A stretch of 21,060 bases of DNA from Actinosomnolentus pattersoniae (SeqCode) (GTDB lineage Bacteria; Actinomycetota; UBA4738). Of this stretch, positions 1 through 7,447 are shown one piece after another. The position numbers and the translations under genes are program-made. Location: assembly GCA_013817655.1 (NCBI GenBank), contig JACDCJ010000010.1:1-21060 (forward strand), read 5' to 3'. How positions within the stretch are numbered: position 1 is the first letter of the stretch; the number at the start of each line of letters is the position of its first letter. The notes below the pieces were generated by a model that worked only from the letters and a program-made list of their open reading frames with translations, searched no databases and was not told where the DNA came from.

Positions 1-1
1 G

Positions 2-1288
2 GATTACATCGCGATGCCCAAGTTCAACATGTATCAGTCGCTGCACACGACGGTCATCGGTCCGGAGGGCCGCCCGCTGGAGCTGCAGATCCGGACGCAC
101 AAGATGCACTCGACCGCCGAGTACGGGATCGCCGCGCACTGGCGGTACAAGGGAAGCGGGCGGAAGGCCTCTGACGAGCAGGCGGAGCTGGCGTGGCTCG
201 GCCGGATGATCGAGTGGCAGCAGGACATGTCCGATCCCCGCGAGTTCATGGAAGGACTGAAGATCGACCTGTACGCGGGCCAGGTCTTCGTGTTCACGCC
301 GAAGGGCGACGTGGTGAACCTCCCCGCCGGCTCGACCCCGGTGGACTTCGCCTACGCGATCCACACCGAGGTTGGTCACCGCTGCATGGGAGCTCGCGTG
401 GGGGGTCGCCTCGTGCCGCTCGACTACGAGCTGCAGACCGGCGAGACGGTGGACGTCCTCACGTCCAAGGCGGCCGACGCCGGCCCGAAGCGGGACTGGC
501 TCGCGATCGTTCGGTCGCCTCGGGCCCGGACCAAGATCCGGCAGTGGTTCTCGCGGGAGCGTCGGGAGGACGCGATGGAGACCGGCCGGGACCTGCTCCA
601 GCGGGCCATGCGCCGGCATTCTCTGCCCGTCGTGCGGCTCTCCTCCGACGAGGTGATGTCCCGGGTTGCCTCCGATCTGAAGTACCCGACCCTCGAGTCG
701 CTGTACGTCGCGATCGGCGAGGGCCAGGTATCGCCGCAGTCGGTCGTGTCGAGGATCACGCGCCTCGTCTCCGAGGAGGTGGAGGAGGAGGCGGAGGAGA
801 TTCCGGCCGCGCGGCCCGTCCGCCTCGGCCGGGAGCAGATCCAGCCAGTCGTCGTCCAGGGACGGAGCGACGTGTGGGTGAACCTGGCCCGATGCTGCAC
901 TCCCGTGCCCGGCGACGAGATCGTCGGGTTCGTCACCCGGGGGCACGGTGTGTCCGTTCACCGGACGGACTGCCCGAACGTACTCGCTCTGGGCAAGGAG
1001 CCCGACCGCTTCATCGAGGTCTCCTGGGCCGCCGGCCGTCCGACGTCGTTCGCGGTTTCGATCCAGCTGGAGGCTCTCGATCGCCAGAAGCTGCTGCGCG
1101 ATGTTGCGACCGTCCTGAGCGACCAGCACGTCAACATCCTGGCCGCGAGCTCGCACACGGGGAAGGATCGCATCACCACTATCAGGTTCACCTTCGAGCT
1201 GGCGGACATCGCGCACCTGTCGAGCATCCTGTCCGCGGTGAAGAAGGTCGACGGTGTCTTCGACGCCTACCGTCTAACGCCCGGCTGA
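2..1288 (+). CDS. rel: Rel/SpoT-family (p)ppGpp synthetase/hydrolase, 3' part (start lies outside the window)
   Basis: This enzyme makes and probably degrades (p)ppGpp in the stringent response. The reading frame is open from base 2, so the gene is cut by the window edge; 428 residues remain. Seen in order: the end of the synthetase domain (YQSLHT near residue 12, LELQIRT near 27), a TGS domain (about 89-150, starting DLYAGQVFVFTPKGD), a helical region with an acidic run, a zinc-finger/CC-type domain with RCCTPVPGD (cysteines 298-299) and HRTDCPN, and a C-terminal ACT domain (about 345-428). This is the layout of long RelA/SpoT proteins. The HD hydrolase domain and the acidic synthetase motif would lie upstream, so bifunctionality cannot be judged. 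The stop TGA at 1286-1288 lies 5 bases before the dtd start, which suggests co-transcription. The family call is secure; the symbol follows actinobacterial usage. Confidence 0.96.
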   Translation, partial: DYIAMPKFNMYQSLHTTVIGPEGRPLELQIRTHKMHSTAEYGIAAHWRYKGSGRKASDEQAELAWLGRMIEWQQDMSDPREFMEGLKIDLYAGQVFVFTPKGDVVNLPAGSTPVDFAYAIHTEVGHRCMGARVGGRLVPLDYELQTGETVDVLTSKAADAGPKRDWLAIVRSPRARTKIRQWFSRERREDAMETGRDLLQRAMRRHSLPVVRLSSDEVMSRVASDLKYPTLESLYVAIGEGQVSPQSVVSRITRLVSEEVEEEAEEIPAARPVRLGREQIQPVVVQGRSDVWVNLARCCTPVPGDEIVGFVTRGHGVSVHRTDCPNVLALGKEPDRFIEVSWAAGRPTSFAVSIQLEALDRQKLLRDVATVLSDQHVNILAASSHTGKDRITTIRFTFELADIAHLSSILSAVKKVDGVFDAYRLTPG

Positions 1289-1293
1289 GCGGG

Positions 1294-1791
1294 TTGCGGC
1301 TCGTTCTGCAGCGCGTCTCGCGGGCCGCGGTCCGCGTCCGCGGCGCTCCCGTGGCGGAGATCGGGCGGGGACTCGTCGCCCTGGTGGGCGTCGGCCGGAC
1401 GGACCGGGACCGTTCGGGGGACGCGGAGCGCTGGCTGGCCGGGAAGGTGGCCGGCCTTCGGATCTTCGAGGACGACGGGGGAAGGATGAACCGTTCCCTG
1501 CTGGACGTGGAGGGAGCCGTCCTGGTCGTCGCGCAGTTCACGCTGTACGGTGACGCGCGCCGGGGCCGCCGTCCCTCCTGGGCCGCCGCCGCGCCGTCCG
1601 AAGAGGCGGAAGGCAGCGTGGAGCGGTTCGCCGTCGCCCTCGAGTCGATGGGCGTGGCCGTGCAGCGGGGGGCCTTCCGCGAGCACATGGAGGTCGAGCT
1701 CGTGAACGACGGGCCCGTGACCATCCTGCTGGAGGACCGTTTCTCCGTCGCGCCGGAGGATCCCGCCGCAAGGTCCCATGGGGGCCGCTGA
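1294..1791 (+). CDS. dtd: D-aminoacyl-tRNA deacylase
   Basis: Dtd hydrolyses D-amino acids (and glycine mischarged on tRNA-Ala) from tRNA, protecting translation. The 165-residue product begins MRLVLQRVSRA, the standard Dtd N-terminus, and this fixes the start at the TTG codon 1294, since no ATG or GTG fits. The catalytic segment is AQFTLYGD (80-87); many homologues have Ser where Ala80 stands. NDGPVT (138-143) carries the Gly-cisPro pair that gives chiral selection. The usual FGAxM before it reads FREHM here. The protein is about 15-20 residues longer than the usual ~145-150 because of a polar C-terminal tail. It follows rel by 5 bases, a pairing common in Gram-positive genomes. Family assignment is firm; the TTG start is inferred from homology. 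Confidence 0.93.
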   Translation: MRLVLQRVSRAAVRVRGAPVAEIGRGLVALVGVGRTDRDRSGDAERWLAGKVAGLRIFEDDGGRMNRSLLDVEGAVLVVAQFTLYGDARRGRRPSWAAAAPSEEAEGSVERFAVALESMGVAVQRGAFREHMEVELVNDGPVTILLEDRFSVAPEDPAARSHGGR

Positions 1792-1797
1792 TACGAT
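1792..1797 (+). promoter_or_regulatory. Putative -10 element of a leaderless promoter for the hydrolase gene at 1807
   Basis: TACGAT matches the actinobacterial -10 consensus TAnnnT and ends 9 bases before the ATG at 1807. A transcript starting 7-9 bases downstream would begin at or one base before the start codon. No Shine-Dalgarno sequence precedes the ATG and no clear -35 is visible. The element starts one base after the dtd stop codon. The same arrangement recurs before alaS, mltG and pepP. Confidence 0.5.
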
Positions 1798-1806
1798 TGG
1801 CCGCCA

Positions 1807-2427
1807 ATGTACCTGGAAGCCTTCTCCGACAACCCGTACGCCACGAATTGCTGGCTCCTCGCCGGCCAGGGAAGCGAGGAAGCGATCGTCGTGGACCCCG
1901 GGTTCTCTGCGGATCGCGTGCGCTCGCTGCTGCGCGCCGCGGGGAAGCGCCCCGTGGCCGTCCTCGCCACTCACGGCCACTACGATCACGTCGGCGCCGG
2001 CGCCGAGCTCTGCGGCGCCGAGCTTCCCTTCTACATCCACAAGGAGGACGAGCTCGCGCTCTCGGACCCTGAGGCGTGGGGCGCCGGGGGGGCCTTCGCG
2101 GTCGGGCGCCCGGCCGATGTTCGCACGATCTCCGACGGCGACGTCCTCTCCCTTGCGGGTTTCGACCTCGAGGTGGTCCACACGCCCGGCCACACGCCGG
2201 GAAGCGTCTGCTTCCGAACGGAGGACCTGGTGTTCACGGGCGACCTCGTCTTCCGCGGGACCGTCGGTCGGTATGACTTCCCGAACTCGTCTCCGAAGGC
2301 CATGTCGCGAAGCCTCCGGCGCTTCCTCACCTTCCCCGACGAGCTGGAGGTCTACCCCGGACACCAGCTGCCGACCACCGTGGCCATCGAGCGGGCGACG
2401 AACCCGTACCTGCAGGCGCTGGCCTGA
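1807..2427 (+). CDS. Metallo-beta-lactamase-fold hydrolase, glyoxalase II-like
   Basis: A 206-residue protein of the metallo-beta-lactamase superfamily, closest in pattern to the hydroxyacylglutathione-hydrolase (GloB/YcbL-like) group, which cleaves thioesters. The metal-binding motif is THGHYDH (55-61). HTPGHTPGS, a following TGD and the terminal YPGH complete the expected set of zinc or iron ligands. It has no signal peptide or membrane segment, so it is cytoplasmic. It is shorter than classical glyoxalase II (about 250 residues) because the C-terminal substrate-binding helices are lacking, so the true substrate is unknown. Actinomycetota generally use mycothiol, not glutathione. An orthologue sits between rel and hisS in Mycobacterium as I recall, so the position is conserved. 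The ATG is supported by the upstream -10 element; hisS follows 4 bases after the stop. Confidence 0.88.
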   Translation: MYLEAFSDNPYATNCWLLAGQGSEEAIVVDPGFSADRVRSLLRAAGKRPVAVLATHGHYDHVGAGAELCGAELPFYIHKEDELALSDPEAWGAGGAFAVGRPADVRTISDGDVLSLAGFDLEVVHTPGHTPGSVCFRTEDLVFTGDLVFRGTVGRYDFPNSSPKAMSRSLRRFLTFPDELEVYPGHQLPTTVAIERATNPYLQALA

Positions 2428-2431
2428 GTCC

Positions 2432-3703
2432 GTGGACCTCCAGCCTCCCCGGGGGACGTCCGATCTCCTGCCCCCGGGGTCCGACCGGATGCTCCGCCTG
2501 TATCGCGCCGCGGGAGCCCTCGCCGAGCTTTATGGCTACTCGTACGTGGAGACCGCCATCCTCGAGCCGACCGAGCTCTTCACCGCCACGTCAGGCGAGT
2601 CGAGCGATGTCGTCCGCAAGGAGAAGTACACGTTCGAGGACCGCTCGGGGCGCTCGCTGACGTTGCGTCCGGAGGGGACCGCCCCGGTGATGCGGGCCTA
2701 CCTCGCGAAGGCCCACGAGCTGCCCCCACTGTTCAAGGCCTATTACATTGAGCCGGAGTGGCGCTACGGCCGGCCACAGGCGGGAAGGCTCCGGGAGTTC
2801 AGGGTCTTCGGGGTCGAGGTGATCGGAACCACGGATCCCGGGGGCGACGTCGAGGTGATCGCGCTCGCCGACACGTTCCTTCGCGAACGCGGACTCTCGC
2901 GGTTCGACCTGCGGATCAACAGCATCGGCGACGAGCGGTGCCGGCCGGCGTACCGCGGGGAGCTCTCGTCCTACCTCGAGGCCAACCGGGACCGTCTTGT
3001 CGACGAGCACCGGACCCGGTTCCAGGAGAACCCCCTTCGGGTCCTCGACTGCTTGGACGACGCCTGCGTCGCCGTCTCCTCGGGCGCGCCGAAGATCTCG
3101 GACAGGCTGTGCGATCCCTGTCGGGAGCACTTCGCGGGAGTCCGAAGCGGACTCGAGGGCGAATCGGTGCCCCACGTGCTCGATACGACGCTCGTCCGGG
3201 GCCTCGACTACTACACGCGTACGGCCTTCGAGTTCGGGAGCGGCGAGCTCTCGCCCGGGCAGCGAACCGTGTGCGGCGGGGGGCGCTATGACGGCCTCGC
3301 GGAGGCGATGGGCGCGGCGCCCACGCCGGGCGTCGGCTTCGGGATGGGGCTCGACCGCGTGATGCTGGCGCAGGACGGCGAGGGCGTCGCCGAGGCGGTG
3401 GGCGGCGTGCCACGGTGCTTCGTGGTCGCGATTGGGGACGCGGCTCGGGAGTGGGCGAGCCGGGTCGTTCGAACGCTTCGCGAGACTGGCATCTCCGCCG
3501 CCTCCGGCTTCGAGCCAAGGCCGCTCAAGGCTCAGCTCCGCATGGCCGGCCGCAGCGGTGCGGGCTTCGCCGCGATCGTCGGAGAGAAGGAAGCCGGCGC
3601 CGGAACGGTGACCCTTCGCCGGCTGTCCGATGGACACCAGGAGGAGCTCGGGCTGAGTAACGCGGCGGCGTGGATCCATTCGCAGAGCGAGACGTCGGCA
3701 TGA
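2432..3703 (+). CDS. hisS: Histidyl-tRNA synthetase
   Basis: This class II synthetase charges tRNA-His with histidine. The 423-residue protein has the length of bacterial HisRS. The start is GTG 2432, giving MDLQPPRGTSDLLPPG, where PRGTSDLLP is the conserved N-terminal HisRS motif; the frame stays open upstream only as out-of-phase reading of the hydrolase gene. Visible motifs are LRPEGT (78-83, motif 2 region), LVRGLDYYTRT (254-264, HisA histidine-binding loop), GGGRYDGL (282-289, HisB) and GVGFGMGLDR (300-309, motif 3), followed by the anticodon-binding domain. A cysteine-containing stretch around residues 207-232 (DCLDDAC, CDPC) lies in the insertion region. The gene begins 4 bases after the hydrolase and ends in an ATGA overlap with aspS, so hisS and aspS are probably translationally coupled. 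Confidence 0.97.
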   Translation: MDLQPPRGTSDLLPPGSDRMLRLYRAAGALAELYGYSYVETAILEPTELFTATSGESSDVVRKEKYTFEDRSGRSLTLRPEGTAPVMRAYLAKAHELPPLFKAYYIEPEWRYGRPQAGRLREFRVFGVEVIGTTDPGGDVEVIALADTFLRERGLSRFDLRINSIGDERCRPAYRGELSSYLEANRDRLVDEHRTRFQENPLRVLDCLDDACVAVSSGAPKISDRLCDPCREHFAGVRSGLEGESVPHVLDTTLVRGLDYYTRTAFEFGSGELSPGQRTVCGGGRYDGLAEAMGAAPTPGVGFGMGLDRVMLAQDGEGVAEAVGGVPRCFVVAIGDAAREWASRVVRTLRETGISAASGFEPRPLKAQLRMAGRSGAGFAAIVGEKEAGAGTVTLRRLSDGHQEELGLSNAAAWIHSQSETSA

Positions 3704-5487
3704 GCCGGATGGAAGGGAGGCTTCCCGGCGGCCGAACCCACATGTGCGGGGCACTGCGGGCGGAGGACGCGGGCGCGCGCGTCGAGCTCGCGGGGTGGGT
3801 GGCGCGACGGCGCGACCATGGCGGCGTGGTGTTCCTGGACCTTAGGGACCGCGATGGGGTGGTCCAGGTCGTGGCCCATCCCCAGGAGGCCCCGGAGGTC
3901 CACCGTTTGGCCTCGGGCGTCCGCCCCGAGTCGGTGGTCCGCGTCGTCGGCGAGGTCCGCGTGCGCCCCGAGGGAACGGCGAACCCGAACCTGCCGACGG
4001 GGGAGGTGGAGGTCGCCGCGACGCGAATCGATGTCCTTTCCGAGGCCGAGACCCCACCCTTCCAGGTGGAGGACCGCGTGGAGGCCGAGGAGGCCCTTCG
4101 CCTGACGTACCGGTACCTCGATCTGCGCAGGCCGGAGATGACCGCGACTCTGATGCAGCGCCACACGATCGTCGCGACGATCCGCTCGTTCTTCGACGAG
4201 CGAGGGTTCGTCGACGTCGAGACGCCAATGCTCACGAAGAGCACGCCCGAGGGAGCCAGGGACTTCCTGGTCCCATCGCGCCTGCAACGCGGGAAGGTCT
4301 ACGCGCTGCCACAGTCGCCTCAGCAGTTCAAGCAACTGCTCATGGTGGGCGGGATCGACCGCTATTACCAGATCGTGCGTTGCCTGCGGGACGAGAACCC
4401 TCGGGCCGACCGGCACTGGGAGTTCACGCAGCTCGACGTGGAGATGTCGTTCCTAGTCGAGGAGGACATCTTCGGGCTGATCGAGGAGATGTTCGTCCGG
4501 GTGTGGCGGGACGTGCTCGGCGTGGACATCGCCACACCATTTCCCAGGATGCCCTACGACGAGGCCATCGGCCGGTACGGGACCGATCGGCCGGACACGC
4601 GCTACGGGATGCTGTTCGCCGACCTCTCGGACATCTTCGCCGGAAGCGGCTTCCGGGCCTTCGCCTCCCAGGTCGAGGGCGGAGGACGGGTGAAGGGCTT
4701 CGCCGCTCCCGGGGCCGCCGGCTGGTCCAGGAAGGAGCTCGACGGCCTGGTGCAGGAGGCAAGGTCACGGGGAGCGGCGGGCCTGGTATGGATGGCCGTC
4801 GCCGGGGGAGCCGAGGTCCGCTCACCGGTCGAGAAACACCTCGCGGTGGAGGAGATCCGGGCCGTCTGCGAAGCGACCGGGGCGAGGGACGGGGACCTGG
4901 TCCTGATCGTGGCCGACCAGCCCTCCCGGGTGTCGGTTGCCCTCGATGGGCTTCGCAGGCTCATGGCGCAGCGGCTGGACCTGGTGCCCTTGGGCCGGTG
5001 GGAGTTCCTGTGGGTGGACCGCATGCCGCTGTTCGAGTGGGGCGAGGAGGAGGGGAAGTGGGTCTCGGTCCACCATCCCTTCACCGCCCCGGCCTCGGAC
5101 GACCTGGATCCCCGGAGCGCGCGCTCGCGCCAGTACGACGTGGTGCTCAACGGGATCGAGCTGGGGGGAGGGAGCATCCGGATCCACCGGCCGGACATCC
5201 AGCAGAAGGTGTTCGAGGTGCTGGGCCTGTCGCCGGAAGAGATCGAGGAGAAGTTCGGCCACCTGCTGCGCGCGTTCCGGTACGGCGTGCCGCCCCACGG
5301 CGGGATCGCCTTCGGGCTCGACCGCATCGTGATGCTGCTCACGGGGCGGGACAACGTCCGGGACGTCATCGCGTTCCCGAAGACGCAGTCGGGTCTGGAG
5401 CTTCTGACCGGCGCCCCCTCGGTCCCCTCGGCGCAACAGCTCGAAGAGCTGGGTATGCGCCTCGCCAAGCCCACCGACCGACCCTGA
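3700..5487 (+). CDS. aspS: Aspartyl-tRNA synthetase, bacterial type, probably non-discriminating (Asp/Asn)
   Basis: This class II synthetase charges tRNA-Asp; residue signs suggest it also makes Asp-tRNA-Asn. The 595 residues match bacterial AspRS with its GAD insertion domain. Seen: an N-terminal anticodon-binding OB fold with RRRDHGG (36-42), motif 2 RCLRDEN...FTQLD (227-246), the insertion domain around 305-430, and motif 3 GIAFGLDR (535-542). His40 and Gly92 (RPEG) align by eye with His31 and Gly82 of the non-discriminating Pseudomonas enzyme, whereas discriminating E. coli AspRS has Leu and Lys there. If so, the organism makes Asn-tRNA through GatCAB amidotransferase. The ATG at 3700 overlaps the hisS stop (ATGA). 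An in-frame upstream codon at 3670 is not supported by homology. rarA follows after 8 bases. Confidence 0.97.
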   Translation: MSRMEGRLPGGRTHMCGALRAEDAGARVELAGWVARRRDHGGVVFLDLRDRDGVVQVVAHPQEAPEVHRLASGVRPESVVRVVGEVRVRPEGTANPNLPTGEVEVAATRIDVLSEAETPPFQVEDRVEAEEALRLTYRYLDLRRPEMTATLMQRHTIVATIRSFFDERGFVDVETPMLTKSTPEGARDFLVPSRLQRGKVYALPQSPQQFKQLLMVGGIDRYYQIVRCLRDENPRADRHWEFTQLDVEMSFLVEEDIFGLIEEMFVRVWRDVLGVDIATPFPRMPYDEAIGRYGTDRPDTRYGMLFADLSDIFAGSGFRAFASQVEGGGRVKGFAAPGAAGWSRKELDGLVQEARSRGAAGLVWMAVAGGAEVRSPVEKHLAVEEIRAVCEATGARDGDLVLIVADQPSRVSVALDGLRRLMAQRLDLVPLGRWEFLWVDRMPLFEWGEEEGKWVSVHHPFTAPASDDLDPRSARSRQYDVVLNGIELGGGSIRIHRPDIQQKVFEVLGLSPEEIEEKFGHLLRAFRYGVPPHGGIAFGLDRIVMLLTGRDNVRDVIAFPKTQSGLELLTGAPSVPSAQQLEELGMRLAKPTDRP

Positions 5488-5495
5488 GGCGGAGG

Positions 5496-6764
5496 ATGAG
5501 CTCCCCGCCGCTCGCGACCAGGATGCGGCCGCGGGCATTCGAGGAGGTGGCGGGGCAGGCGCACCTCATCGGGCCGGGAAAGCCGCTCACGACGCTGGCG
5601 GAATCCGGACACCTGCCCTCGGTCGTCCTGTGGGGTCCCGCCGGGAGCGGGAAGACGACGCTCGCCTATCTCCTGGCGGGGGCGGTGGGCGGGGAGGTCT
5701 CCCAGCTGTCGGCCGTCGCATCGGGCGTTGCGGACGCCCGCAAGGTAATGGCCAGGGCGAAGGACAGCCTGATCCCGATCGTCCTGTTCGTCGACGAGGT
5801 CCACCGATGGAGCAAGGCGCAGCAGGACGTCCTGCTCCCGGCGGTGGAGGAGGGACGGATCACGTTCATCGGGGCCACCACCGAGAACCCTTACTTCTCG
5901 CTCGTTTCGCCTCTGCTGTCGCGCTGCCTGCTCCTCCGTCTGGAGCCGCTCGCTCCCGGGGAGGTGCGGAGCCTGCTCGAACGGGCGCTGGCCGATGCCG
6001 AGCGTGGTCTCGGCGCCACCGGTGTCCTGCTCACGGACGAGGCGCTGGGGCACCTCGCCGAGATCGCCGGCGGCGACGCCCGGATCGCTCTCACCGGCCT
6101 GGAGGCCGCGGTCCTGGCCGCGGAGGCGGAGGGGCGGAAGGAAGTCGGCCTCCAGGAGGCGGAGGAGGCCGTGCAGAAGAAGGCGATCGTGTACGACCGG
6201 CAGGGCGATGCCCACTACGACGTCATTTCCGCGTTCATCAAGAGCGTCCGAGGCTCCGACCCGGACGCCGCGCTGTTCTGGCTCGCCCGGATGGTGGAAG
6301 CGGGCGAGGATCCCCGCTACATCGTTCGCCGCATGGTCGTCCTGGCCTCCGAGGACGTGGGACTGGCCGATCCCCGCGCCTTGGTCATCGCCACGGCCGC
6401 CGCCCACGCCGTGGAATACGTGGGGATGCCGGAGGCCCGGCTGAACCTCGCGGAGGCGGCCCTGTACCTTGCCCGGGCCCCGAAGTCGAACAGCGTGATC
6501 GAGGCCCTCGGCAAGGCCATCGAGGACGCCCGTTCCAGCGACCCGGTGCCCCTGCACCTGCGCGATGCCTCCTACCCGGGCGCCGCCCGCCTCGGTCACG
6601 GCAAGGGATATCGCTATCCTCACAGCTTTCCCGGCCACCGGGTCCCCCAGGAATACCGACCCGCCACCTACGAGGGCCATCGGTACTACCGGCCGTCCGG
6701 GGAGGGAGAGGAGGGCGCCGGGGAGAAGGACGACGGGGTTGAGGACCGGCCGCCCTCGGTATGA
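5496..6764 (+). CDS. rarA: Replication-associated recombination protein A (AAA+ ATPase, MgsA/WRNIP1 family)
   Basis: RarA acts at stalled replication forks and single-strand gaps with SSB and the clamp-loader system. The 422-residue protein shows Walker A GPAGSGKTT (47-55), Walker B LFVDEVHR, sensor 1 GATTENP, an arginine-finger region SPLLSRC, and the MgsA-type C-terminal oligomerisation region with RGSDPDAALFWLARM, ASEDVG and HLRDA. These are diagnostic of RarA rather than RuvB or DnaX. The start ATG is preceded by GAGG at 5486-5489, with a six-base spacer; the GGAGG touching the ATG is too close to serve. The C-terminus has a charged Gly/Glu-rich tail beyond the conserved core. The stop codon is embedded in a possible -10 box for the next gene (TATGAT, 6760-6765). 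The aspS-rarA proximity is conserved in Actinobacteria. Confidence 0.96.
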   Translation: MSSPPLATRMRPRAFEEVAGQAHLIGPGKPLTTLAESGHLPSVVLWGPAGSGKTTLAYLLAGAVGGEVSQLSAVASGVADARKVMARAKDSLIPIVLFVDEVHRWSKAQQDVLLPAVEEGRITFIGATTENPYFSLVSPLLSRCLLLRLEPLAPGEVRSLLERALADAERGLGATGVLLTDEALGHLAEIAGGDARIALTGLEAAVLAAEAEGRKEVGLQEAEEAVQKKAIVYDRQGDAHYDVISAFIKSVRGSDPDAALFWLARMVEAGEDPRYIVRRMVVLASEDVGLADPRALVIATAAAHAVEYVGMPEARLNLAEAALYLARAPKSNSVIEALGKAIEDARSSDPVPLHLRDASYPGAARLGHGKGYRYPHSFPGHRVPQEYRPATYEGHRYYRPSGEGEEGAGEKDDGVEDRPPSV

Positions 6765-6765
6765 T
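6739..6765 (+). promoter_or_regulatory. Putative promoter for the DUF948 gene, overlapping the rarA stop
   Basis: TATGAT at 6760-6765 is a near-consensus -10 hexamer, and its TGA is the rarA stop codon. TTGAGG at 6739-6744 could serve as a -35 with a short 15-base spacer. Transcription would start near 6772-6775, giving a leader of roughly 70 bases before the ATG at 6845. This would separate the small membrane-protein genes from the hisS-aspS-rarA unit. It is based on sequence match only. Confidence 0.42.
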
Positions 6766-6844
6766 TCGTCGCCGGACGTGAGCGCGGTGGGGAGAAGGTC
6801 CGCCCGCATCGCCGACGAAATGACCGGCCTGGAGAGGAGAAACG

Positions 6845-7210
6845 ATGGTCGCGATCAGTGCAGGAGGCGTGGCGGCCATCATCGCCGCGGGATTCTGGGC
6901 GGTCCTGGTCCTTGCTCTGGCCCTGGTGATGATCAACCTGTTTCGGGTGCTCGAATCCGTGAAGATGCTCCTCGACGGCATCCGTGAGGGGACGGTCCCG
7001 CTTCTCGGCGAGGTGAAGACGACCGTCCAGTCGGTGAACCGTGAGCTCGACCGCGCCGACGGCCTCCTCGAGTCGGCCGGTCACATGGCGCGGAGCGCCG
7101 AGCGGCTGACCTCCGTTGTGGAGCAGACGGTCTCCAGCCCGCTCATCAGGGTGGCGGCGTTCGGCGCCGGCATCTCGCGGGCTCTCCGTCGGGTCCGAAA
7201 GGACAAGTGA
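6845..7210 (+). CDS. DUF948-family membrane-anchored protein
   Basis: A 121-residue protein of the DUF948 type: one N-terminal transmembrane helix (about residues 5-31, Ala/Val/Leu-rich) followed by an amphipathic helical tail (about 35-100) likely to form coiled coils, ending in a basic cluster RRVRKDK. It lacks a cleavable signal peptide, so it is expected to be anchored in the cytoplasmic membrane. Its function is unknown; the family is widespread in Gram-positive bacteria. The ATG is preceded by a strong purine-rich ribosome site, GGAGAGGAGA at 6831-6840. The stop overlaps or nearly touches the next small membrane gene, and both precede alaS, an arrangement I remember in Streptomyces. No enzymatic residues are evident. 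Confidence 0.8.
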   Translation: MVAISAGGVAAIIAAGFWAVLVLALALVMINLFRVLESVKMLLDGIREGTVPLLGEVKTTVQSVNRELDRADGLLESAGHMARSAERLTSVVEQTVSSPLIRVAAFGAGISRALRRVRKDK

Positions 7211-7212
7211 TC

Positions 7213-7443
7213 ATGAGGCGCGGGTTTTGGATCGCCCTGGGGCTCGGGGCCGGCGCGACAGTCGCGGTGCTCGCCTCCAGATGGACGAAGCGGCAGCGCG
7301 AACGTCTGGCGCCCGCCAACCTCGGCCGGCAGGCCGGCCAGACGGTCAAGGACGCCGGCTCGCTGATGGGAGAGGTCGCGAGAGAGTTCCGTGCGGGGAT
7401 GGCGGACCGGGAGGCCGAGATCCGGTCCTCGCTCCCGGAGTGA
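7213..7443 (+). CDS. Small membrane-anchored protein resembling actinobacterial DUF6167 (YtxH-like layout)
   Basis: A 76-residue protein beginning MRRGFWIALGLGAG, with one N-terminal hydrophobic helix (about 4-22) followed by a basic patch (RWTKRQRERL) and a helical tail ending in REFRAGMADREAEI. The RRxFW start and the REGMxxREAEL-like end resemble the small proteins called DUF6167 that sit between a DUF948 gene and alaS in Streptomyces; this is from memory and not searched. The ATG at 7213 lies 9 bases after AAAGGA. An alternative GTG at 7207 would overlap the preceding stop as GTGA and add two residues. Function is unknown. Shared operon position and similar topology suggest it works with the DUF948 protein at the membrane. 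Confidence 0.72.
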   Translation: MRRGFWIALGLGAGATVAVLASRWTKRQRERLAPANLGRQAGQTVKDAGSLMGEVAREFRAGMADREAEIRSSLPE

Positions 7444-7447
7444 GCGG

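Noticed and set aside
193..1293. Long + strand frame upstream of dtd that overlaps rel
   Set aside because: Arg/Gly/Pro-rich translation with no family motif, out of phase with rel; only the part from 1294 is the dtd gene.
4602..6809. 735-codon open frame on the - strand opposite aspS and rarA
   Set aside because: Both sense genes are unambiguous; long antisense frames are expected in GC-rich coding DNA, and the translation is low-complexity with no recognisable domain.
6778..6987. Short GTG-started frame between rarA and the DUF948 gene
   Set aside because: It runs out of phase into the DUF948 gene, with Arg/Gly-rich sequence; the DUF948 frame has a ribosome site and a membrane helix.
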